60,000 nt of DNA from Lingula anatina (lineage: Eukaryota; Brachiopoda; Lingulata; Lingulida; Lingulidae). The stretch spans positions 579,232-639,231 of the forward strand of contig NW_019776013.1 of the NCBI RefSeq assembly GCF_001039355.2, written 5' to 3'. Position numbers and translations under genes: made by a program. Positions 49,350 to 57,545 of the stretch are shown one piece after another. Numbering within the stretch: the first letter of the stretch is position 1; the number at the start of each line of letters is the position of its first letter. Under the pieces are notes generated by a model. That model made no database searches. It had not been told where the DNA came from and saw only the letters and a program-made list of their open reading frames with translations.

Positions 49350-50281
49350 AAAATATTAAGATATTAACCTCAAACTTATTTTTCAAAAAATGTTGTTTTT
49401 TTTTTTCAATTTTAGGAGGAAGAAGCAGAGTGGGTGGGTCTCACCATCAAAGAAGCAATCATAAAGCAGTTAAACATTGAAAAAATACAGGAACTTAAAA
49501 ACAAAACCCCATTACAAGATATATTTGTGGATGAATTAGTTAAAGAACTTCAAGGTAAGCAAGGGCAATTTTTTACTTCATATCTGCTTTTTAAATCAAC
49601 AGAAATATAACTCTGTGGCCTTGGAATGTCATCTTACAAAGCAATACAAAAGTACACAGGTTAATTCTACAGAAAAATAGAAAACTACAGTAAAAAAATA
49701 TCTGTGGATAAATTTTGTTATCTTTACATGTTGCTGCACTGCACTTGCTTGTTTGTCTTCATTTCTGACCTCAATCTCCTATCAGAGAATTAGGTCTAAC
49801 AATCACATTTTTCTTTTGTTCTTTTTCAAACAAGAAAAAAATGAAGCAGGAAGGTATGTACATGCGTGCAAACATGCACTTTATATTTATTAATAGATTA
49901 ATTTACTTAATAGTGAGGAAATTTTTAATTTATTAATTTATTTGATGGGGTTTGGGAGTTTGTTGAATTTTCTTGTATCTTGCCTCACATATTTGTGTTT
50001 AATTTTTAAAAAGGTAGACATGAGCCTGGGGTTTGAATTTAAATCTCTAAATATTTAATTTCGGCAGTAATGTATACTGGCCGGGAATCTGGGGCCGCCT
50101 GAAGAACTGAAATGAAAATTTTGCAGTTTTGAAAAAAAAGCTCATGCCTGAAAAGGCAAGCTGAATGCAGCTTAGTTATAATGATTTTTTTTCTTTTTAT
50201 CCTTTCAGCTCGGAATTACCAGGAGGAAGTATTTTTGAGAAATTCATGCCATTTAAGACACCTGAAAAACCAAGCACGTGA
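20056..50281 (+). CDS. MRPL28: Mitochondrial large-subunit ribosomal protein bL28m
   Basis: A structural protein of the mitochondrial 39S ribosomal subunit. Exons: 20056-20315, 20729-20845, 21174-21315, 21558-21701, 49416-49554, 49835-49853, 50209-50281. All introns are GT..AG and phases agree, giving 297 aa (human about 256). Family landmarks in order: [75 protein letters not shown], ending FKTPEKPST. The basic, aromatic N-terminus fits a mitochondrial presequence. An in-frame TAG lies directly before the start ATG, and an acceptor-like CCACCATAG suggests a 5' leader intron. Two oddities: exon 6 is only 19 nt, and intron 4 is 27.7 kb and contains an antisense gene. A likely poly(A) signal is at 51,184. 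Confidence 0.93.
22713..22718 (-). other. Candidate poly(A) signal of the nested gene
   Basis: Minus-strand AATAAA about 700 bp beyond the nested gene's stop codon. Another AATAAA lies at 22,880-22,885. Confidence 0.4.
23421..29120 (-). CDS. Nested antisense gene: proline/serine-rich scaffold-like protein
   Basis: I do not recognise the family. Exon 28985-29120 follows an acceptor (TTTTTCCTCTGTATTTCTAG) and carries ATGATG (first A at 29,116). It encodes an acidic segment ending [13 protein letters not shown], then donor GTAAAT. The terminal exon 26312-23421 joins in phase 0: [20 protein letters not shown], a probable short coiled coil. From ATG 29,116 the product is 1,007 aa. It contains many SH3-type proline motifs (PPPRPPK, PPLPPRR; coding DNA 25,000-25,700), Asp/Ser-rich segments, a tandem block of GSRLSYAS-like units (DNA about 23,860-24,080) and a basic C-terminus ([12 protein letters not shown]). 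No transmembrane or catalytic domain is visible. The composition suggests a cytoplasmic adaptor, which is inference. The whole gene sits in MRPL28 intron 4. Upstream exons probably extend the N-terminus, because the acceptor exon is open in frame before its ATG. Confidence 0.8.
27700..27985 (+). repeat. Dispersed repeat copy (family B)
   Basis: Shows GAAAAAGTGGACCTTTTACC, then a second GGGGACCTTTTT, then 'cgaacccccc' and 'ctgggctacgggcctg'. The order matches the copies at 7.2 and 43.9 kb. It lies in the nested gene's intron. Confidence 0.5.
29740..30012 (-). other. Unrecognised open frame with coding-like character
   Basis: A 91-codon open frame on the minus strand (landmarks: [39 protein letters not shown], ending NNTWSTKVS and stop). 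Its amino-acid composition is mixed and protein-like, with no simple-repeat bias. A second open frame lies just upstream (30,091-30,300). An intron of about 100 nt could join them, but the acceptor is poor. Its phase does not allow splicing into the nested gene's second exon. It could be a small separate gene, a decayed gene or chance. Confidence 0.25.
30496..30526. repeat. (ATT)n microsatellite
   Basis: Perfect ATT/TTA trinucleotide run. Confidence 0.9.
32276..32364 (-). CDS. Candidate alternative first coding exon of the nested gene (basic N-terminus)
   Basis: On the minus strand an in-frame stop is followed by ATG (32,364), 29 codons and donor GGAG|GTATGT. The frame reads [19 protein letters not shown] then [10 protein letters not shown]. 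It ends in phase 2, exactly the phase needed by the acceptor exon at 29,120, giving ...[15 protein letters not shown]. The basic stretch resembles that of the candidate exon at 41,306-41,346. Together they look like duplicated alternative first exons. No transcript evidence is available here. Confidence 0.45.
36027..36040 (-). CDS. Candidate short alternative first exon of the nested gene
   Basis: An ATG with four codons (MLLE) runs into a strong donor, GAGTG|GTAAGTC, in phase 2. That matches the nested gene's acceptor exon (giving W-P-MMTES). It is too short to judge on coding content. Confidence 0.25.
38272..38541. repeat. (CT)n, (CACG)n and (CA)n simple-repeat cluster
   Basis: A CT tract at 38,272-38,293 and a mixed CA/CACG tract at 38,459-38,541, separated by unique sequence. 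Confidence 0.9.
40929..40982. repeat. (CT)n-(CA)n compound microsatellite
   Basis: A short CT run followed by a CA run of about 28 bp. Confidence 0.9.
41306..41346 (-). CDS. Candidate alternative first coding exon of the nested gene (basic N-terminus)
   Basis: ATGATG on the minus strand opens a 13-codon frame, [13 protein letters not shown]. It runs into a near-consensus donor (AAGAG|GTAAGA) in phase 2. Spliced to the exon at 29,120 it reads ...IIK-R-P-MMTES. The spacing of aromatic, Lys and Arg-Arg residues parallels [12 protein letters not shown] of the candidate exon at 32.3 kb. The match supports both as genuine, duplicated first exons. Confidence 0.42.
42446..42484. repeat. (ATT)n microsatellite
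   Basis: About 13 perfect ATT units. Confidence 0.9.
43860..44035 (+). repeat. Dispersed repeat copy (family B)
   Basis: AAAAAGTGGACCCTTTTT, then 'tttagaaatggcacagaacc' and 'tagatcaatttttg', then GTGGACCTTTTCTGG and 'gggcttttgaacccctt'. The 'gaaatggca-agaa' segment also matches the first 120 bases of the window. Confidence 0.55.
44742..44771 (-). CDS. Candidate alternative N-terminal exon of the nested gene
   Basis: A 30-nt segment lies between a strong acceptor (CTCCTTTCCGTTCTTCAG) and a consensus donor (CACGAG|GTAAGT). It contains ATG in phase 2 with the downstream gene ([16 protein letters not shown]). Because it has both splice sites it would be an internal exon with a non-coding exon further upstream. 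Confidence 0.35.
45070..45330. repeat. Dispersed palindromic repeat, copy 2 (family A)
   Basis: Contains TTTTAGTCTGTAAGTTTAGA followed by CCAATTTTT near 45,270-45,300, and an earlier GGACCAGATATTTGGTCT palindrome. Both resemble the copies at 1.9 and 52.4 kb. Confidence 0.5.
45997..46460. mobile_element. Foldback / MITE-like element with nested terminal inverted repeats
   Basis: Outer inverted repeats: GGCCCCATTCAGAAATAGGG (from 45,997) against CCCTTATTCTGAATGGGGCC (ending 46,460). Inner inverted repeats of about 75 bp lie at 46,142-46,220 and 46,361-46,437. Examples are CAACTGGTCCAAGGCTCAAA / TTAGCCTTGGACCAGTTG and CATGAAAGGAAG / CTTCCTTTCATG. Further inward TCTCTCACACGCC faces GGCATGTGAGAGGC, so nearly the whole unit can fold into one hairpin. 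No transposase is encoded, so it would be non-autonomous. I could not fix a target-site duplication by eye. Confidence 0.8.
47521..47559. repeat. Poly(T) tract
   Basis: A nearly pure T run of about 38 bp. It is the source of a false lysine-rich frame on the minus strand. Confidence 0.9.
48919..48982 (+). repeat. Perfect 32-bp tandem duplication
   Basis: The unit starting GTCTTTTTAGTTGTGAGTTC occurs twice back to back (48,919-48,950 and 48,951-48,982) without mismatch, suggesting a recent duplication. Confidence 0.95.
49270..49346. repeat. (TA)n microsatellite
   Basis: About 38 perfect TA units. It ends 69 bp before MRPL28 exon 5 and can form a cruciform. Confidence 0.97.
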
Positions 50282-51183
50282 CCAAGACACCCCCAATGTC
50301 ACCAGATAAAACTGATGTCGTCTAACTTTGACAAAAAAAAAACAGTTGTTGTCAAAACAACAGCCATTATGTACAGTGACAATGGCGAATATTGTGGTAG
50401 ACTTTTCTGTTTTACACCATTTTGACTGCTCCTAACATGTAATTATGCTAAGGGTTTTTTTTTTTACTCCAGGCCCTTTGACAAGATTGCTTCCAACTGT
50501 TTGGACTAATCAAGATTAATCCAGATCCAAAATTATGTAATAACCAGGTCATCAAGTTGCCCATCTCTCAGAATGAAACAAGATAGTAAAGTGTATCACG
50601 CAATGTGTAAAAAAGTTAAAAATGTACAGAAGCAATTTTGATCAAATGGGTCAGATAACCCCAGCTTGCATCGGAACAACAGGCAGATTGATAAGAACTG
50701 CTGGCTCTTATAAAAAAGTTCATATTTTTGTTAAAAAGCAGTGCTGTAAAATAGGTGATCCAATTTATGAATTTACTTCAAAAGATACCTGTGCAAAAAA
50801 CCCACCGTTCTAGTTGCAGTTAAATGTAGATTGAATGGTAAGGACTTATTGACTTTTCAAAAGTGACTGCTTTTCTTAAAAAGCAATACTGTAAAATAGG
50901 TGAGATAGTTTTTAAATTGAGTCTCAATGATACTGATTTAGAAGTCACAAGATTCTGGTTTAATGTAGTTTACTGTACTTTTGATCCAACTGACCATTTC
51001 AACTTAATGCTAATACAAAATAAGATTATGTATTATATATCTGAATCTATATATTTTAAACAAAGTAGCTGAAAATACTTTTAGCACCACTTGTTTTAGA
51101 TGATCAGAATGCTTCCCTATGAAGTACAATATACAGTTTTTATAATTGTCCAAAATTATTCAAAAGTAAGTTGAATAGAATAC

Positions 51184-51189
51184 AATAAA
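51184..51189 (+). other. Candidate MRPL28 poly(A) signal
   Basis: AATAAA in the context TACAATAAAG, about 0.9 kb after the stop codon. Confidence 0.45.
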
Positions 51190-52349
51190 GAAAATCACAT
51201 ACTGAAGTTACAGGGGTTGTTTTTGTTCATTTAGTTTAATGGTCAGTGAACCAGTATGATGGATTTAAATGAATTGAATGCAGTAGAACGTCTGATTGAT
51301 TAGTAATAACACCATATTTTAATACAATGTTATACGATCATATTTAAGTTGAGCATCTACCACTGATGATAAAGAGCCACGACTAGACAGGCAAAGCTTT
51401 CATACTGGCATATGACCGATTTTTGAAAAAAAAATTTAAAAAGTAATGCACAAAAATCAATATTAAGTTATTATATCAGAATATCATTTATTTACAAGAG
51501 AAAGTTTCAGAGCTTCACTCTATTATATTTACAAATTTGACAAATTCATTAAATATAAGTATCTAGCATAATTTATTACCTCACTGCTGAAGTCTAAGAG
51601 TCCACAAAATAACATTAAATTAACAACTTTAAAGAGTTGCACTTAAGTGAAATTATTGTATACATCTGTGAGTTTGAAAAATTCCTATGCAATTTTCCTG
51701 AAAAAGTTTTCTTATGAAAAATCAATGGTATATTATTTTTCTAAGCACCCCAGTATAAGAGTGATAAAAAAAGATGAATACAAGCAAAATTACCTTTTCA
51801 GCGTGACAAATAAATAATATTTGAACACATCTGAGCATTTTGCAAAATATTTAAATGAAAACTACAAAATATACCTTATTTTATTAATTATACCCCCTAA
51901 CCACTTTTTCTGAAGGGAAATGAAAAAAAATTGTCTCAATAAAGGGGAGACTTGTTTCTTGTTACTATATCCGAAATTTCAACAATAAATATGCTTCCCT
52001 CTATACAACTGCTGTGCATATAATTATTCTTCCATAACGAAAACAAAACCTAAGTATAAACAGAAATGAAAACTCAATGTCCAAAAAAGTGATGACTAGC
52101 ATTATGATGATATTTGACAAATGCAGTAATGCCACAAAAAGTGACAACAACCTCCTCAGTATATCCATTCATCTAATAAGATTGTCACATGAGGAGAAGC
52201 CCATAAACATTACAGAAGGGAGCAGTTCCACTAAAGCTATAGCCATAAAATTCGTCTTAACTTTTAGACCCAAGATTTTCATCTTCTTTGACTTGAGATA
52301 AATCAGTAGTAGTCAATGAAATAAAACTGTACCTGTGTTAAAACAGGAA

Positions 52350-52495
52350 AGGCATGGCTAATGTTTCAGACTAAAACTTTATTTAAGTGAATTTAATAGA
52401 TTCATGTTGAAGTGATTCTAAATAGACTAAATTTTTGGTCTTAAAGTTCAGACCAATTTTAGGACTACAGCTGTTTTGTAAAACCAACTTTTGGT
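52350..52495. repeat. Dispersed palindromic repeat, copy 3 (family A)
   Basis: TTTTTGGTCTTAAAGTTCAG followed by ACCAATTTT near 52,431-52,460, flanked by 'gttttgtaaaaccaac'. It parallels the copies at 1.9 and 45.3 kb. Confidence 0.5.
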
Positions 52496-52880
52496 GATAT
52501 TTTGGCTGTCAATAAGCACCACTGCACAATAAAATATATGCAAATGTCAAATCAAGAAGTCCATTGAAAATCCCTTACCATTTTGTAATGCTCCATAATG
52601 CTCTTTTGAAAGTAAATGCACGGACTGTTCGCAGATCATAGAATATTACCACTCTACAGGAAGTGTCTCTCTGCATTTTTAAAACTTGAAGTTTTAGAGA
52701 GCTGACAATCGCAGGCATAATCTGTCTATCTTTGCAGCTCCACATACCATATTTTCTGAGTGTTGTGAGACGGTTTTTAACCCTGGGCTCTAACCTTAAC
52801 AAGATTCTGGATCCACAAGTGAAAATCCCTACTAAGACCCTTTTTTGTGCTTGTCATGATTTTATTCTTTCCCAGTCATT

Positions 52881-53513
52881 TCATTTTGACAAAGAGCCTG
52901 TAGGAGATTCCTGAAGTAAAGTCTTCCTCCTTGAGGTTTCCTTGGAGATATTTTGCTGTAACTTGCCTAGTCTTTCCTGAAAAGAAAAAATATTAAACTA
53001 AAATTAACTGCAGATAATACTGAAATCATGCCTTCACATTCCCTGACAAGCCTGCAAATCGCACCATCCAGTAGGTGGAGATTGATGAGTGCAGACAATG
53101 CAAGAATGAAGATTTATAATGTAACATTTACATTTCACACACACAATCATAATGGCAAATTAATCTTATTTTAATACATCTACCTGTACCAGACATCAAA
53201 TTGTGTGTGTATAAGCATCATTTTAAATTTTTTCCACTTCAATCAACATTCCAACATTTTTTATCTTTAGTTCCAAATGCCACCCCTACAGGAAAATCCT
53301 GGATCCACAGACCACACAACTTACCTGAGCATTCTGTATAATGTTATTGACCAACATCACCCGCCGCCTGGCATTATTCAGTTTCTTCACATAGGGTTCC
53401 AACTCTACTGGTACTTGCTGGGCATCAGATACTTTCCTTAGGTCTACATAGCAAATAAGGAATTTAAATGAAATACATGTAGATACCAAACTGTGAGAGG
53501 CTTTGTGAATTTC

Positions 53514-53554
<41 letters not shown>

Positions 53555-54178
53555 TCTTTTGTGCTTTCTCTTACAGTTTTTCATTCTTTGTATAAATACC
53601 AGCATGCAGTTTCCATTTAGTCACATTTATCAAATCTCCCTCTCTGGTAATTTTCAATGTTGACAGGTATGTGTGTGATGATTACAAAATATTAAAATGC
53701 TACTTACCTTCAGCCAAGGAATCTATCTGCTGTCGCAAGTCAACTTGACTCTGCCTTAATATCGAAAAAAAAAATTAAATATAAAATTAAAATACTAGAT
53801 CAAACCTATAAATTATTACCGAATCATAACCCGTCTTTGTGGCTCAGATATAGCATTAAGCAAATAAATATCACATTATATAGTGGCAGAAAAGATAAGA
53901 ATGAGAGGCACCTGAGTCTGCGGTCATTTTTTCGAGTTATTATTATTATTATTATTTTGTGATAATTTTTCCAGACAGCTAGTGGCCAGTGGAATGATAA
54001 TTGCAACACATATTTAAGCATCTCCGAACACGTACCTGACCGCTGATACTTTGTCATCAATCTCTTCAACACAGGGTTTGAATAGCTCCAACAAACCTTC
54101 TGCTAGAACGCTTCTGGCGCTTGAATCATCGATGTTTTCGGGCATCGCGGAAGAGAGCTCCCCTCCGCTGGCAGACAT
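52881..54178 (-). CDS. SNAPIN: SNARE-associated protein Snapin (BLOC-1 subunit 7)
   Basis: A coiled-coil subunit of BLOC-1 and BORC that acts on lysosome-related organelles, lysosome positioning and synaptic vesicle fusion (family knowledge). Exons on the minus strand: 54178-54036, 53754-53708, 53443-53325, 52976-52881. Phases 2, 1 and 0 agree and the product is 134 aa (human 136). Conserved landmarks: LAEGLLELFKPCVEEID, VSAVRQSQVDLRQQIDSLAE, EPYVKKLNNARRRVMLVNNI, IQNAQERL, ISKETSRRK. The family's two amphipathic helices are intact. The start is ATG 54,178; the next in-frame ATG (AMPENID) is 12 codons on. It is convergent with MRPL28. Nothing looks truncated. Confidence 0.96.
53513..53553. 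repeat. (ATT)n microsatellite in a SNAPIN intron
   Basis: About 13 ATT units between SNAPIN exons 2 and 3. A shorter ATT run lies at 53,938-53,957. Confidence 0.9.
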
Positions 54179-55184
54179 GATGATGTTCAGGTTATGCGAT
54201 AGGTGGCGCTAATAAAAAGAAGTGCTTGTACCGTGTCTTGCTTTTACAAAAATCGTACGCGTTGACTTTGTGCAAGTAGTCGTTTTTTTTTTCTTTTTTT
54301 CTGTCCATATCACACGTGTACTGATGTAAAAGGAGAAAAACTTTATTCCATGTTTACCAACCCTTAAAGGGGATAAACTAAAGTGTAGGCGTACGTTATT
54401 TTTTTTAGTTGAGTTATGAACGTGGAAATGCAGATAAAGTGCCATTTGTTCACTTTTAGAAAAATTGAAAAATCGTAGCATTTGTTTGATTTAAAAACTG
54501 ACATGTAATGCAAATGGGCAAAATTTGCATCTATAGCATGTAATAATTTAATGTTATCTCATAGGTCTGTTAAAAGCGCATTTAGGGGAGCTTCCTGAAT
54601 CTTGTAATTGATAGCCAATACTTTTGTTTTTATTTCATTTTGTTTTCTTTCTTATATTCAGTGTAAAATTCAAGATTAAATAAATACCTCAAATAGATAA
54701 TTCAAAAGCAGTTTATTTTCTTTCCTGGAAATGTCCAGGGGGGGGGGGGGGGGGGTCCGGGGGGAGGGGAAGGGGGTTTGTCCTGGAATTCTCTACGAGT
54801 CGTGTTCGCACATTTGAAACTGGGATCCACCAAACGTAGTTCTAAAGTATGACTGAGAGGTACAATGGTCTGAATCTTTAGGACCCTCTGCATAAAATAA
54901 ATTAAGACAAAAGCTGGTCTTAACTTTTTAAACGGAAAACTTTTTTCTCTGCCCGAGAGTAAATGAATAGTAGGACCAACTAATAGTAGTTTATTAGGAC
55001 ACCTGCTTTATCAAATATGAGAAATGACCAATACTCTAGATAAAAGTCATTCATATCCTACATGTATAACAGGACTAAAAATTGATGCTTCGTTTGTGTC
55101 CACATATTTTTGTCTGGCTTAGGCCCTATTCTGTATACATTCTGTACTGCTCAGCTAGAAAATTTTTGCGAAGGTCTCCAAGTC
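54179..55184. other. Spacer between SNAPIN and the Spaetzle-like gene
   Basis: No gene is seen. It should contain the SNAPIN promoter (right of 54,178; no TATA box recognised) and the 3'UTR of the Spaetzle-like gene. An 18-G run sits at 54,738-54,755. Confidence 0.5.
54990..54995 (-). other. Candidate poly(A) signal of the Spaetzle-like gene
   Basis: Minus-strand AATAAA about 190 bp beyond the stop codon at 55,185. Confidence 0.45.
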
Positions 55185-56325
55185 TTAACAGAGCCAGGCG
55201 TTCCGTAGGTCGCAGCAGCAGCCAACAGGGACACGGATCCAGATTCTGACAGCGTGCCAGATGTACGGGTAGGAGTGCCACACGAGGATACGAGTCCATC
55301 CCCACTGAGTTCTACACTTGGAGCACAGTTTAACATTAGGAGGGTAGAAATTCTCGCAATGTTGCCTAGAACGGAAAAGAAGACACCATATAATTTAGTC
55401 ATATTTTAGAAATACATGTCTCTTTTATGTGTGTACCCGGTATATAAGATATCTGAACGCGCCTTCAAACGGGTACATACAGAGATACGATATTTATCAT
55501 AATGAATAATCATTTCCATTGATTTCCATCGGTAGAAATACCAAAGACCATGGTTGTTTGATTCTTTGATAAAAGGTCCTAATACCCCAGAAGTGGATAC
55601 TGGCATTTTAAATCAATACATGGTGCTAATATGGGATATAATTTGTACAGTAAACTATAATGTAAGTTGAATAATGGAGCAAAAAAATAAAAATAAAAAT
55701 GATGTAACAGCTTCTTGTTTTGCAAAATGTATCACTTGTCTAATAGGCGGAAAATTTCCCAATCTGGCGTAGCATCAGATAATGCGATTTTATAGTTTAT
55801 GTAGGCCTACATGTACGTTTGATCGCAGTAGCTCCACAGAAGGAACTGGGACCAGGGAACAGGGAACTGAGGTAACTGAATAACCGGCCACCAGATGGCA
55901 CCAAAGCCAGTGTTCCAATAGATCCAATACGGGTATATCCACCTTGTCGACACGTCGCACAGGTTTGAGGGTATCGCCCTGAAAAAAGTTCAAATTACAC
56001 GTGTCCATGGATTGCATGAAAAATTACGTTTCTGTCGTTTGTCGGAGCCTTAAAGTTATATAACCAATAGAGTGAGTACCTTAAAAGAGCTATACTAATA
56101 CCGGTATGCTTGCGCGCGAGTGGACGTATTATTGTAGAGAAACGTTTGTGTTGTTCATTTCTGAAATGTTGTTTAAAAAAAGGCGAAAATGTATAGAATG
56201 TGTAAAAAAAACTATATAGACCTTGATAAAATTATAAATTAATTATTGTGATATGTGAACACTTCTATCTTCTACTATCGAGGTCCCTATATCCAAAACT
56301 ATGGAATTGCGATATCGTATCTGAG

Positions 56326-56416
<91 letters not shown>

Positions 56417-57545
56417 TTATTGAAAAGGGTTTCACACTATATTCATTTATGTAACAGGATGTATATATGTATACATGCCTTTTTTTCCTTGTCGGACTAG
56501 TTTCGTTCGGATATCCAAGATCACTGCCGTTAACGTTTTGCACATGAATGCCCAGACACGAAAGACTGGGATCCCAATCCTCTAAACTGGAGAGTGTATG
56601 AAATATGATAGAAAACAAAACGACATTGATCTAAATACAATAAGCAATTTGTTTTTATTGATGTTAATAAAGAGATAACGATATATAGTGATCAAAGTGC
56701 ACCCTCTATCTTACTTAATTGCCATTCACCTTTTGTCTTTTCTTTCTTTGGTTTGTGTTGGTGATTTTGTTTTTTTGGTTGCTTACTTGTTTCTTCAATT
56801 CGTAACATTCTTTTATTTATTTTATGCTTACATTTATTTCATACTTCTCATCTCTTTTATTGTGTTGGTCTTTAAGTGTTCTTTACAAAAAAAAAAAAAA
56901 AAAAAAAAAAGAAAGGAAGAAAATATATGCATAGACTACGTACAAGGGATATTCAGGTCCCATATTTACATCGTAACCAACGACAAATGAGGTGCCGTCT
57001 TCCAGCGTGACGTCGAATATAGTTCTGCCATTCTCTGACGTAACATTAACACTGTATTCTGCATTCACAGTCCGCCAGCAGCACGCAGCTACCACCAAAA
57101 GCAACGAGAAAACCTAAATTAAAATTAAATTCATCAGTGGTTGGTTATTCATGCTATTCTAAGGGCGTATTCCCATAGATTTTAGATCGATCTATCCCCG
57201 TGGGGAGTCTCACTAGATTACTGTCAGATAATCCGGCTTAAACGTCCGTCCCGCCTACTACAAGCTGTAAGGGGGTAATTAACTTTCGTGCCCGCTCGGC
57301 TGGCAGCTATTTAGCGTAAACCCCCAGGGAGTTAGGTCGATCTAGTTTGGATCGATCTAATCTCTGGGAACGGGGTGTAAGTATTCGTTGGACTGACATA
57401 AAGCCCTGCAGGTGTACAGCGTCGTAGATTTCGACTTAATCTTTTAGCATTTTGCAAATCGAGGCCATTCCAGCCGCAGGCTCTATTAGGTCTTGGGCAT
57501 ACATAACCGTTTCTTTAAATAATATACCTATCTTACCTTAATCAT
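55185..57545 (-). CDS. Secreted cysteine-rich protein, Spaetzle-like cystine knot (probable Toll-ligand-type cytokine)
   Basis: Exons on the minus strand: 57545-57537, 57113-56944, 55978-55811 (or to 55817), 55365-55185; phases 0, 2 and 2 agree. The product is 175 aa (173 with the other exon-3 donor). Residues 1-21 (MIKVFSLLLVVAACCWRTVNA) look like a signal peptide. An NVT sequon follows at Asn26. Cysteines lie at 67, 111, 119, 130, 133, 165-167 and 175. The C-terminal half follows the Spaetzle plan: C..IYP..NTG..W (67-90), SQFLLWSYC (103-111), C-R-x6-R-I-L-V (133-144), then RIWIRVPVGCCCDL (156-169), equivalent to the family's VP-x-C-C-x-C end. Spaetzle proteins are secreted dimeric Toll ligands. 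No clear basic processing site separates a prodomain, which is unusual. IL-17 proteins also end in VPVGCxC and are the main alternative. The nine-nucleotide first coding exon is supported by frame and TATA position. Confidence 0.62.
56330..56414. repeat. (GA)n microsatellite
   Basis: About 85 bp of GA repeats, in intron 2 of the Spaetzle-like gene. Confidence 0.95.

Larger units (their letters stand above)
29121..49415. other. Gene-poor part of MRPL28 intron 4
   Basis: About 20 kb of AT-rich intron. Apart from the candidate first exons of the nested gene, the open frame near 29.7-30.3 kb and the repeats listed separately, I see no convincing gene. A 104-codon minus-strand frame (37,394-37,708) and one at 47,177-47,500 are noted as doubtful. 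Confidence 0.5.
50282..52880. other. MRPL28 3'UTR and convergent spacer
   Basis: No coding exon is seen. A plus-strand AATAAA at 51,184-51,189 is a good candidate end for MRPL28 (3'UTR about 0.9 kb). A minus-strand AATAAA (plus TTTATT, 52,378-52,383) could end SNAPIN. The middle holds AT-rich spacer and a family A repeat copy. Confidence 0.55.

Noticed and set aside
56500-56580. Extra exon (EDWDPSLSCLGIHVQN) in the Spaetzle-like gene
   Set aside because: Its phase does not fit between exons 2 and 3, whereas direct joining keeps frame perfectly.
55185-57545. Calling the secreted protein IL-17
   Set aside because: The VPVGCxC end fits IL-17, but the preceding C-R-x6-R-I-L-V spacing and the N-terminal IYP..NTG..W block fit Spaetzle better. 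IL-17 is kept as the alternative.
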